This document shows, one piece after another, positions 8,316-14,320 of a stretch of 14,635 nucleotides of DNA. The notes under the pieces were generated by a model that did not search any database, was not told where the DNA came from, and worked only from the letters and a program-made list of their open reading frames with translations. The translations under genes and the position numbers were made by a program. Each line of letters starts with the position of its first letter. Position 1 is the stretch's first letter. Source of the stretch: Porphyrobacter sp. UBA7686 (lineage in GTDB: Bacteria > Pseudomonadota > Alphaproteobacteria > Sphingomonadales > Sphingomonadaceae); contig DLGU01000210.1 in assembly GCA_002482865.1 (NCBI GenBank), forward strand, positions 1-14,635, given 5' to 3'.

Positions 8316-8954
8316 ATGCAGAACCTGATCAAGCGCAATTCTGGCCCCAATCGCCGCACCGTGACCGATGGCAAGACGCTGGCGGAAAAGCTCGCACAGA
8401 ACGAAAAAGTGCTGGCCGCCGCTGCCGAAGAGGACGAAGCCCGCGTCGCGGCTGAGGCAGCCGCGCCGCCGCGTCCGGCGCCGACAGGTCAGTCCGGCGC
8501 GTCCGAACCCGACGATACCGCCGCGATTGTCGCTGCCGCCAAGGCGATGCGCGACCGCTATGCCGGCCAACCTGCGCCCGCCGCGACGGCGAAGACCTGC
8601 CTGATCGTCGATGACAGCCGGGTGATCCGCAAGGTCTCCAGCAAGATCGCATTGAGCCTCGGCTATGTCCCGGTCGAAGCCGAAAACGGCGAGGAGGCTT
8701 TGGCGCGCTGCAAGAAGTCGATGCCCGATCTGGTGCTGACCGATTGGAACATGCCCGAAATGGATGGCATCACCTTCGTCACCAAACTGCGCAGCATCCC
8801 CACGCCCAAGGAACCGGTGGTGGTGTTCTGCACCTCGAACGGCGAGGCCAAGGACATCCACGATGGCATCGCGGCGGGGGCGGATGACTACATCGTCAAG
8901 CCGTTCGACGAAGCCGCGCTGAAGGCGAAGCTGGAGAAGCTGGGGCGGGGGTGA
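8316..8954 (+). CDS. CheY-type response regulator with a long N-terminal extension
   Basis: The 212-residue protein has a C-terminal receiver domain (about 93-212) and no output domain. The acidic pair is Asp99-Asp100 (LIVDDSRVIRK), the phospho-acceptor is Asp143 (LTDWNMPEMDG), the switch Thr is Thr173 (VFCTSNGE) and the conserved Lys is Lys195 (DYIVKPFD). All phosphorylation residues are intact. Residues 1-92 are unusual: a basic start, a charged helix (about 20-48, LAEKLAQNEKVLAAAAEEDE) and an Ala/Pro-rich linker. Such a stand-alone receiver passes a phosphoryl signal or binds a partner; no kinase is nearby, so the pathway is unknown. It starts 2 bases after the preceding small gene. It could instead be named as a chemotaxis CheY, but nothing here shows motility genes. 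Confidence 0.9.
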   Translation: MQNLIKRNSGPNRRTVTDGKTLAEKLAQNEKVLAAAAEEDEARVAAEAAAPPRPAPTGQSGASEPDDTAAIVAAAKAMRDRYAGQPAPAATAKTCLIVDDSRVIRKVSSKIALSLGYVPVEAENGEEALARCKKSMPDLVLTDWNMPEMDGITFVTKLRSIPTPKEPVVVFCTSNGEAKDIHDGIAAGADDYIVKPFDEAALKAKLEKLGRG

Positions 8955-8960
8955 TTTTGC

Positions 8961-8999
8961 CACCCGTCGCCCCGTGCTTGACACGGGGCTTGGCTTTTA
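8961..8999 (+). repeat. family 2 REP-like palindrome, copy D (left flank of the GIY-YIG gene)
   Basis: CCCCGTG (8970-8976), loop CTTGA, CACGGGG (8982-8988), preceded by CCGTCG and followed by CTTGGCTTTT. It begins 6 bases after the response regulator stop. The inverted partner is copy E at the other end of the GIY-YIG gene. Confidence 0.9.
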
Positions 9000-9029
9000 T
9001 TCGCTCCAATAATCTGCAATATCAGTCGT

Positions 9030-9342
9030 ATGGCGAAGGGCGGCTGGGTCTACATCATGGCGAACCGCTATCGCAGCGGGGATGTATGTCGGTGTCACCG
9101 CTGATGCGATCGGGCGCGTTTACCAGCACCGCGAGGGTTCGGGGTCCCGCCACGTTGCAGATTTCGCGAAGACGCGGCTGGTCTATGTCGAGCACCACGA
9201 CACAATCGAGGGCGCTATCGCCCGCGAAAAGCTGGTCAAGAAATGGCGCCGCGAATGGAAATTCGCGCTGATTGAGGCGGATAATCCCGATTGGAATGAT
9301 CTGTGGGATCAGTGGTTCGCGCCCCGCGCACCAGAAGATTAG
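9030..9342 (+). pseudogene. GIY-YIG family endonuclease, interrupted by a one-base frameshift
   Basis: Two frames together encode a complete small GIY-YIG nuclease of the COG2827/YhbQ type. From ATG 9030 the frame reads KGGWVYIMANRYRSG, carrying the GIY strand (VYIM). From 9082 another frame reads MYVGVTADAIGRVYQHREGS, carrying the YIG strand (YVG) and the catalytic Arg. It continues through AIAREKLVKKWRREWK, with the metal-binding Glu and the family's Lys/Arg helix, to DWNDLWDQWF. One extra G in the run GGGG at 9078-9081 separates them; deleting one G restores a protein of about 103 residues. Translation from ATG 9082 alone would make 86 residues without the GIY strand. It could be a decayed gene, a slippage-controlled gene or a sequencing error in a homopolymer. 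It lies between inverted repeat copies D and E, and its stop codon touches E. Confidence 0.8.
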
Positions 9343-9374
9343 CCAAGCCCCGTGTCAAGCACGGGGCGACGGGT
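9342..9374 (-). repeat. family 2 REP-like palindrome, copy E (right flank of the GIY-YIG gene)
   Basis: CCCCGTG (9348-9354), loop TCAAG, CACGGGG (9360-9366), then CGACGGG. This is the reverse complement of copy D, including the GCCAAG/CTTGGC flank. The GIY-YIG TAG (9340-9342) overlaps its first base. Confidence 0.9.
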
Positions 9375-9394
9375 TTGGGATACATCTCCTATTT

Positions 9395-9427
9395 CGTCGC
9401 CTCGGACTTGATCCGGGGCTTGGCTTT
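9395..9427 (+). repeat. family 2 REP-like palindrome, variant copy F
   Basis: CGTCGC, then CTCGGA, loop CTTGA, TCCGGGG, then CTTGGCTTT. Flanks and loop match copy D, but the inner stem is GGA/TCC instead of GTG/CAC, so pairing is kept by compensating changes with one T-G wobble. Confidence 0.8.
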
Positions 9428-9450
9428 ACGCTCTCAAATCGCGCTACAAA

Positions 9451-9473
9451 CTCCCTTCCCGAGGGGAGGGGAG
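9451..9473. other. 10-bp hairpin between repeat copies F and G
   Basis: CTCCCTTCCC (9451-9460) pairs with GGGAGGGGAG (9464-9473) around a 3-base loop, with one T-G wobble. It is centred in the space between inverted copies F and G, making a nested palindromic structure of about 110 bp. It has no T-run and no gene directly upstream, so I do not call it a terminator. Confidence 0.6.
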
Positions 9474-9478
9474 AAGCA

Positions 9479-9507
9479 GGCCCCCGTGTCACGCACGGGG
9501 CGACGCG
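9479..9507 (-). repeat. family 2 REP-like palindrome, copy G
   Basis: CCCCGTG (9482-9488), loop TCACG, CACGGGG (9494-9500), followed by CGACG. It is inverted relative to copy F. The loop differs by one base from copy E, and the GCCAAG flank is degenerate (GCAGGC). Confidence 0.8.
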
Positions 9508-9520
9508 GTAGGTCAGTCTT

Positions 9521-9547
9521 TTGCGTTTCTGTTCCTTGGCATATAGT
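9521..9547 (+). promoter_or_regulatory. possible promoter just upstream of the gene at 9555
   Basis: TATAGT at 9542-9547 resembles a -10 box and TTGCGT at 9521-9526 a weak -35, with a short 15-base spacer. The expected start of transcription would fall on or next to the ATG at 9555, which has no ribosome binding site, so a leaderless transcript is possible. Inference from position only. Confidence 0.3.
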
Positions 9548-9554
9548 TGCCTGC

Positions 9555-9974
9555 ATGGACGCAACATGGACAGAAAACGAAGTTATCGAAGTCGCCACTC
9601 GGTTCTTCAAGGAAGTCACGGGCGATCTGCTGAAGCACGGGGGTGTGCAAGTCGGCAGAGAGAAGCCGCTGCGGCGAAGTCCGGCCTTTGCCAGCGCGGT
9701 TTACGACAAGTTGGCGGTCATCCTCGCCCGCAAATATCATGAGGGCGAGCTTGATTACGTGACTGCCGATTGGTTTGCCAATAAGCTGGAGGGCGACCTC
9801 ATCCAGCTTACGGTTGAGATGTGGCCGAAAAGCGGGGGGCCTTACCCAGAGAAATGGTCCGAAGTTTACGAAGCCTTCGACGCAGGAGAATTCGACCACT
9901 TCGGCCGATCAAGCAACCCGGTAGCCGAATTCACCAATCCGCAGATCGCCGAATTTCTCGCCAAGCACGGCTAA
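9555..9974 (+). CDS. unrecognised 139-residue protein
   Basis: I do not recognise this protein. It starts MDATWTENEVIEVATRFF, is soluble-looking, acidic, and rich in Trp/Phe/Tyr, with no signal peptide or membrane segment. The C-terminal part reads PEKWSEVYEAFDAGEFDHFG and then DPVxxxT-like NPVAEFTNPQIAEFLAKHG, a pattern that may repay a profile search. No cysteine or obvious metal or nucleotide motif is seen. GC content is about 57% over 9601-9960 by hand count, visibly lower than its neighbours, and it sits between the repeat cluster and era, so acquisition by transfer is plausible. The ATG at 9555 is the natural start: the open frame extends to 9303, but that part is repeat DNA. No Shine-Dalgarno sequence precedes it. 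It is convergent with era, 13 bp away. Confidence 0.72.
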   Translation: MDATWTENEVIEVATRFFKEVTGDLLKHGGVQVGREKPLRRSPAFASAVYDKLAVILARKYHEGELDYVTADWFANKLEGDLIQLTVEMWPKSGGPYPEKWSEVYEAFDAGEFDHFGRSSNPVAEFTNPQIAEFLAKHG

Positions 9975-9987
9975 ATCGCAACCCGCA

Positions 9988-10917
9988 TCACCGCACCCAA
10001 TCGAGCCCCATCTCCTCGAAAATCTCCTTGTCCTCGGCCCAGTTCTCCAGCTGCTTCACATGGAGATAGAGGTGCACCGGCACGCCCAGCACTTCGCTCA
10101 ATTCCTTGCGCGCGGCCGCGCCGATCTGCTTGATGCGTGAGCCACCTTTGCCGAGCACAATCGCGCGCTGGGTTTCCCGCGCCACCACGATCTGTTGGTG
10201 GATTTCGATGCTGCCGTCTTTGCGCACCTCGTATTTCTCGGGCCGCACCGCGCTGTCATAGGGCAGTTCCTCGTGAAGCTGCTGGTAGAGCTGTTCGCGG
10301 GTGATTTCGGCGGCGAGCAGGCGTTCTGAGGCGTCTGATACCTGATCTTCCGGATACATCCACTCGCCCTCGGGCATCATGCTGGCCAGCGCATCCTTCA
10401 GTTCCGGCACGCCGTCCCCGGTCAAAGCCGAGACGAAGTAAATCTCGGCAAAATCGACCTTGCCCGCCAGATCCTGCGCGAGCGCCAGCATCGGCTCCTT
10501 CTTGGACCGGTCGACCTTGTTGATGACGAGGATCTTGCGTTCAGGGCGGCCCGCTAGCGCTTCCAGCAAGGGCTCCAGCTCATGGCGGCGCTGCTTGATC
10601 GGATCGACCAGCAGCAGCACGGCATCGGCGCTTTCCGCGCCTTCCCAAGCGGCACTGACCATTGCGCGGTCGAGCCGGCGGCGCGGCGCGAAGATGCCGG
10701 GGGTGTCCACCAGGATCATCTGCACACCCGCGCCGTCCAGCTCATGCAAGGCGATGCCGAGCATCCGCGCGCGGGTGGTCTGCGCCTTGGCGCTGGTGAT
10801 CGCGACCTTCTGGCCGACCAATTGGTTCACCAGTGTTGATTTGCCGGCATTCGGCGCGCCAATCACGGCAACGACTCCGCAGCGGGTAGGGGGGGGCGAG
10901 GGTGGTGTCTGAGTCAT
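9988..10917 (-). CDS. era: GTPase Era, 16S rRNA/30S assembly factor
   Basis: Era binds GTP and the 3' end of 16S rRNA and assists late 30S subunit assembly, at the inner face of the membrane. The 309-residue protein has G1 GAPNAGKST (20-28), G2 Thr in QTTR (46-49), G3 DTPG (71-74), G4 NKVD (133-136) and G5 SAL (163-165). A C-terminal KH RNA-binding domain includes the GKGGSRIKQIG loop near residue 260. Length is normal for the family. The ATG at 10917 has only a weak upstream site. It is the last gene of lepB-rnc-era, separated from rnc by 186 bp that contain parS and a family 1 repeat, so it may have its own promoter. Confidence 0.96.
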   Translation of the reverse strand: MTQTPPSPPPTRCGVVAVIGAPNAGKSTLVNQLVGQKVAITSAKAQTTRARMLGIALHELDGAGVQMILVDTPGIFAPRRRLDRAMVSAAWEGAESADAVLLLVDPIKQRRHELEPLLEALAGRPERKILVINKVDRSKKEPMLALAQDLAGKVDFAEIYFVSALTGDGVPELKDALASMMPEGEWMYPEDQVSDASERLLAAEITREQLYQQLHEELPYDSAVRPEKYEVRKDGSIEIHQQIVVARETQRAIVLGKGGSRIKQIGAAARKELSEVLGVPVHLYLHVKQLENWAEDKEIFEEMGLDWVR

Positions 10918-10923
10918 GGTTCG

Positions 10924-10953
10924 ATTGTATCCGTTCGCCCTGACATTGTCGAA
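10924..10953 (-). promoter_or_regulatory. possible era promoter inside a family 1 repeat
   Basis: Read on the minus strand, TACAAT (plus 10924-10929) resembles a -10 box and TTCGAC (plus 10948-10953) a weak -35, spaced 18 bases. The -35 part is the conserved repeat core. Transcription would begin within a few bases of the era ATG. Confidence 0.25.
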
Positions 10954-10960
10954 GGGCTGT
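10931..10960 (+). repeat. family 1 short repeat, copy C
   Basis: CCGTTCGCCCTGACATTGTC then GAAGGGCTGT. GCCCT (10937-10941) pairs with AGGGC (10953-10957). It matches copies A and B in the CCGTTC start and TTGTCGA core, with a third stem sequence that still pairs. Confidence 0.7.
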
Positions 10961-11063
10961 TTCGAAGGGGTGGGCAGCGATTGGCGCGGCTATGCAGGCG
11001 TTGACGCGGGTTATGCAGCGGTTGTCCGGCGTCAGTCTGGGGGTAGGGCGGAGCGGCCAGCAA

Positions 11064-11079
11064 TGTTTCACGTGAAACA
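11064..11079. other. parS: parS, ParB-binding centromere-like site
   Basis: TGTTTCACGTGAAACA is a perfect 16-bp palindrome and equals the conserved bacterial parS consensus; the symmetry extends one base each way (11063-11080). ParB nucleates here and, with ParA, segregates the newly replicated origin region. Such sites mostly lie near the origin. It sits in the 186-bp rnc-era gap. Chance occurrence of this exact 16-mer in 15 kb is very unlikely. Confidence 0.92.
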
Positions 11080-11103
11080 TATAGGGAACATAGCTGCGCT
11101 ATC

Positions 11104-11787
11104 TCACCCGAACGCCTCCAGAAACGCCTTCGCGGCGAGCCGTTCGGCCTCGCCCTTGCTGGTGGCGGTTGCCTCGGCTGAGCCGACATTGCGCACGCTA
11201 ACCTGAACGGTGAAGCGGGCGGCATGGTCGGGGCCGCTGCGGTCGATGACTTCGTAGAGCGGGGGGGCGCGGCGGTTGCCTGCGGCCCATTCCTGCAACG
11301 CGCTTTTGGGGTGTTTGGACTTGCCCTCGTCACCTTCCAGTTCATGCGACCACAGGCGGTAGATCATGGCCTGCGCGGCATCGAAGCCGCTCTCGATGAA
11401 GCAGGCGCCGATCAGGGCTTCCATCACATCGCCGAGGATCTTGTCGCTGTCCGCCCCGCCATCGTCCCGCGCTTGCTTGCCGAGCCGAATGTGGACAGGC
11501 AAGTCGATTGCACGGGCGATACGCGCGCAGGTCGCCCCGCTGACGAGCGCATTCAGACGCTGCGAAAGCCGACCTTCGGGAGCGTCTCCAGCGCGGAACA
11601 GCCAGCTCGCCACCGAGAGCCCCAGGACCCGGTCCCCCAGAAACTCAAGCCGCTGGTAATCGGCCACTTCCGCGCCCGAGCCGTTGAAGCTGCCATGGGT
11701 CAGCGCCTCGATCCACGGGGCCTCGTTGGCGATGACAAAGCCCTTGGCCTCAAGCCATTCGCGGGTAGCGGGGGCGAGGCCGGTCAC
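11104..11787 (-). CDS. rnc: ribonuclease III
   Basis: Cleaves double-stranded RNA, including the 16S/23S precursor, and acts on some mRNAs. The 227-residue protein has the catalytic RNase III domain with YQRLEFLGDRVL (Glu48, Asp52) and GDVMEALIGA (Asp120, Glu123), the four metal-binding acidic residues. A double-stranded-RNA-binding domain follows from about 155 to 225 (KSALQEWA ... GEAERLAAKAFLEAF). I chose the GTG at 11787: it overlaps the lepB stop as GTGA and has GGAGAG about 6 bases upstream. The longer frame to 11847 would overlap lepB with no similarity. The first signature has Tyr-Gln where Asn-Glu is more usual; the catalytic residues are unaffected. Translationally coupled to lepB. 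Confidence 0.95.
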   Translation of the reverse strand: MTGLAPATREWLEAKGFVIANEAPWIEALTHGSFNGSGAEVADYQRLEFLGDRVLGLSVASWLFRAGDAPEGRLSQRLNALVSGATCARIARAIDLPVHIRLGKQARDDGGADSDKILGDVMEALIGACFIESGFDAAQAMIYRLWSHELEGDEGKSKHPKSALQEWAAGNRRAPPLYEVIDRSGPDHAARFTVQVSVRNVGSAEATATSKGEAERLAAKAFLEAFG

Positions 11788-12635
11788 AGCGTCTCTCCGA
11801 TCCGGTCCCAGCGCGCGGCGGAAAACCATGTCCACGGCTTGCCCCAATCGGCGCTGCCATCGGTGGACCAGACGATAATCGCGGCGCGTCCGACCAGCAG
11901 GTCTTGCGGGACGAAGCCGACCCCGTCGCCCGCCACCGCAGGAAAGCGGCTGTCGCGCGAACTGTCGCGGTTGTCGCCCATCACGAACAGGCGGCCCGCG
12001 GGAACGGTCACCTCGGCAAAGCCATCATAGGGGGTGAGGCCGAAATCGAGCGTGGTGTAAGACGGGTCGCCCGGCAGCGTCTCGCGGAACGCGGGGTAGC
12101 GGCACACTTCGACGCCGTCCGCCCCATCGGCCAGATCGCCGCCCCAGGCGCAGCCGGTATTGGACGATTGCGCCACCGGCACGTCGGCGATCCGTTGCCG
12201 CGGCAGGCGCGTCCCGTTCAGCACAACCTCCCCGCCGATCACCGCCACCCGGTCGCCCGGCAGGCCGATCACACGCTTGATATATTCGCGCCCGTCGACC
12301 GGGTGCTTGAAAATCGCGATATCGCCGCGCTCGGGCGTGGCGGGCAGCAAGCGCCCGCTGGGGAGCGGCAGATCGAAGGGCAGCGAATGGCGCGAGATGC
12401 CATAGGGCCACTTGGCCGCCAGCAGGTAATCGCCGTTCATCAGCCGCGGCAACATACTCTCCGATGGGATGGAGAAGGGCGAAAACACCAGCGTACGAAA
12501 CGCCAGCACCGCCAGCAGCAGCTTGATCAAGAACCAAGCGAAACCGGCCCAGCTTTCGCGGGCACGGGCGCCATTTGCGGCGGTCTGGCCTGCGTCGAGC
12601 GTTTGGGCCTCAAGCGATTGGGTCTTAACATCCAT
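11784..12635 (-). CDS. lepB: signal peptidase I
   Basis: Membrane-anchored serine protease that removes signal peptides from exported proteins in the periplasm. The 283-residue protein has a hydrophilic N-terminus, one transmembrane segment (about 32-50, FAWFLIKLLLAVLAF) and the catalytic Ser60 in IPSESMLPRL. Next come the general-base Lys120 in YIKRVIGLPGD and the GDNRDSSRDSR box near the C-terminal part. This is the Ser-Lys dyad type. The ATG at 12635 is preceded by AAGGG about 10 bases away; the open frame extends to 13466, but that part is antisense to pgi. It is the first gene of lepB-rnc-era and is divergent from pgi, only 49 bp away. Confidence 0.95.
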   Translation of the reverse strand: MDVKTQSLEAQTLDAGQTAANGARARESWAGFAWFLIKLLLAVLAFRTLVFSPFSIPSESMLPRLMNGDYLLAAKWPYGISRHSLPFDLPLPSGRLLPATPERGDIAIFKHPVDGREYIKRVIGLPGDRVAVIGGEVVLNGTRLPRQRIADVPVAQSSNTGCAWGGDLADGADGVEVCRYPAFRETLPGDPSYTTLDFGLTPYDGFAEVTVPAGRLFVMGDNRDSSRDSRFPAVAGDGVGFVPQDLLVGRAAIIVWSTDGSADWGKPWTWFSAARWDRIGETL

Positions 12636-12684
12636 CGTCTCTGCCCTTACTCGCAGCCGCACACTTGCGTAAAGGAAAACGGCG
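12636..12684. promoter_or_regulatory. 49-bp divergent region between lepB and pgi
   Basis: Must carry the 5' ends of both genes. AAAGGA at 12671-12676 is the pgi ribosome binding site, 8 bases before its ATG. No clear -35/-10 pair is visible for either direction, and 49 bp is short, so promoter elements may extend into the coding starts. Confidence 0.4.
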
Positions 12685-14247
12685 ATGAGCACATCGGGTG
12701 GGGCACAGGGTGACGCGGCAATTGGGGCAGCTTGGTCGCAGCTGAAGGCTCTGCCGCAGCCCAAGCTTGCCGACCTGTTCGCCGCGGATCCTGATCGTCC
12801 CGCCAGCCTGACCCGGCGGATCGCCTGGCCAGTAGAGCCCGGCAGCGCCGCCGAGGCCGGGATGCGGATCGACTTTTCCAAAACCCAGCTGAGCGATGAC
12901 GCGCTCTCCGCCTTCGAAGCGCTGGCCGAAGCAGCCGGTTTTGATGCGGCGCGCGAGGCGCTGTTCGGCGGCGGGATCATCAACGTCACCGAGGGCCGGG
13001 CCGCGACCCACGGTGCGCTGCGCGGCAGCGGCACGCCCGCGCAGGTTGATGAAGCCGAGGCGCTGCTTACTCGCATGAGCCTGCTGGTCGAAGCGATCCA
13101 CGAAGGCGCTCTGGGAGAGATCAAGCATTGCATCGCCATCGGCATCGGCGGATCGGCGCTGGGCCCCGCGCTCGCGATTGACGCTCTGACCCGCGATCTG
13201 GCGCTGGTCGATGTGCACGTGGTCTCGAACATCGACGGACTGGCGCTGGAGCAGGCGTTCCGAGCCTGCGATCCGGAGACGACGCTGATCGCGGTCGCCT
13301 CCAAGACCTTCACCACCATTGAGACCATGACCAATGCGGAAAGCGCGCTGAAGTGGCTGGCCGAAAACGGCGTGGACGATCCGGGCGGCCGGGTGATCGC
13401 ACTCACCGCGTCGCCGGAAAAGGCCGTCGAGTGGGGCGTGGACGAAACCCGCGTGCTGCCCTTCATCGAAAGCGTGGGCGGGCGCTATTCGCTGTTCTCC
13501 TCGATCGGCTTCCCGGTCGCGCTCGCCATCGGCATGGACGAATTCCGCGCGATGCTGGCGGGCGCCAAGGCGGTGGATGATCACTTCCGCGCTGAGGAAG
13601 GCCGGGCCAACGCCCCGCTGCTCGCTGCGTTTGCGGACCAGTATTACACCCGGCTGCGCGGTTGCCAGACTCGCGCGGTCTTCGCCTATGACGAGCGGCT
13701 CGCGCTGCTGCCCGACTATCTCCAGCAGCTCGAGATGGAATCGAATGGCAAGAGCGTGAAGACGGACGGCAGCCCGGTCGACGGGCCGACAGCGGCGATC
13801 ACCTGGGGCGGTGTGGGGACCGACGCGCAGCACGCGGTGTTCCAGCTGCTGCATCAGGGCACGCATCTGATCCCGGTCGATTTCCTCGTCAGTATCGGGC
13901 CCGGCGACCAGCTTGATCCGGCGCATCACCGCATCCTGCTGATGAACTGCCTCGCGCAGGGGGCCGCGCTGATGGCGGGCAAGCCGGCCGACGATCCGGC
14001 GCGGGCCTATCCGGGCGACCGGCCTTCGACGACCTTCCTGATTGACGATTGCGATGCGGCTGCATTGGGCGCGCTGATCGCCTTCCACGAACACCGCACC
14101 TTCGCGAATGCCGTGCTGATGGGGATCAACCCCTTCGACCAGTTCGGGGTCGAGCTTGGCAAGGCGATCGCCAAGCAGATCGAAAGCGGCGAGGGCGAGT
14201 TCGACCCGAGCACCAAGGTGCTGATGGCGGCGGCGGGGTTGGGGTGA
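12685..14247 (+). CDS. pgi: glucose-6-phosphate isomerase
   Basis: Interconverts glucose-6-phosphate and fructose-6-phosphate in the cytoplasm, linking glycolysis, the Entner-Doudoroff and pentose phosphate routes. The 520-residue protein has the family's sugar-phosphate binding stretches AIGIGGSALGP (about 151-161) and SKTFTT (206-211). The first signature is GGRYSLFSSIGFP, with Arg267. The catalytic Glu352 is in QLEMESNGK, His383 in GTDAQHAVFQLLHQGTH, and Lys493 in ELGKAIAKQIE. All catalytic residues are intact; it is somewhat shorter than the 549-residue E. coli enzyme. The start has AAAGGA at 8 bases. Divergent from lepB and followed at once by an inverted pair of family 2 repeats that probably ends its transcript. 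Confidence 0.97.
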   Translation: MSTSGGAQGDAAIGAAWSQLKALPQPKLADLFAADPDRPASLTRRIAWPVEPGSAAEAGMRIDFSKTQLSDDALSAFEALAEAAGFDAAREALFGGGIINVTEGRAATHGALRGSGTPAQVDEAEALLTRMSLLVEAIHEGALGEIKHCIAIGIGGSALGPALAIDALTRDLALVDVHVVSNIDGLALEQAFRACDPETTLIAVASKTFTTIETMTNAESALKWLAENGVDDPGGRVIALTASPEKAVEWGVDETRVLPFIESVGGRYSLFSSIGFPVALAIGMDEFRAMLAGAKAVDDHFRAEEGRANAPLLAAFADQYYTRLRGCQTRAVFAYDERLALLPDYLQQLEMESNGKSVKTDGSPVDGPTAAITWGGVGTDAQHAVFQLLHQGTHLIPVDFLVSIGPGDQLDPAHHRILLMNCLAQGAALMAGKPADDPARAYPGDRPSTTFLIDDCDAAALGALIAFHEHRTFANAVLMGINPFDQFGVELGKAIAKQIESGEGEFDPSTKVLMAAAGLG

Positions 14248-14258
14248 TCCCCACACCA

Positions 14259-14295
14259 TCCGTCGCCCCGTGCTTGACACGGGGTTAGGCTTTTT
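14259..14295 (+). repeat. family 2 REP-like palindrome, copy H, possible pgi terminator
   Basis: CCCCGTG (14266-14272), loop CTTGA, CACGGGG (14278-14284), then TTAGGCTTTTT. The T-run at 14291-14295 lies 6 bases beyond the stem. It begins 12 bases after the pgi stop and may act as a terminator in this orientation. Confidence 0.85.
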
Positions 14296-14320
14296 GCGGC
14301 CCCGACTGCACTTGCCAAAG

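Noticed and set aside
8961..9507. CRISPR array
   Set aside because: Repeats alternate in orientation, are palindromic and unevenly spaced, with no spacers of constant length.
9303..9554. Upstream extension of the gene at 9555
   Set aside because: It is built from repeat copies E, F and G and the end of the GIY-YIG gene.
10742..11080. Open frame starting MFHVKH at the parS site
   Set aside because: The start is simply the translated parS palindrome; the frame is antisense and has no domain features.
12636..13466. N-terminal extension of lepB to 560 residues
   Set aside because: The extra part is antisense to pgi and Ser/Ala-rich without motifs; the ATG at 12635 gives normal signal peptidase length.
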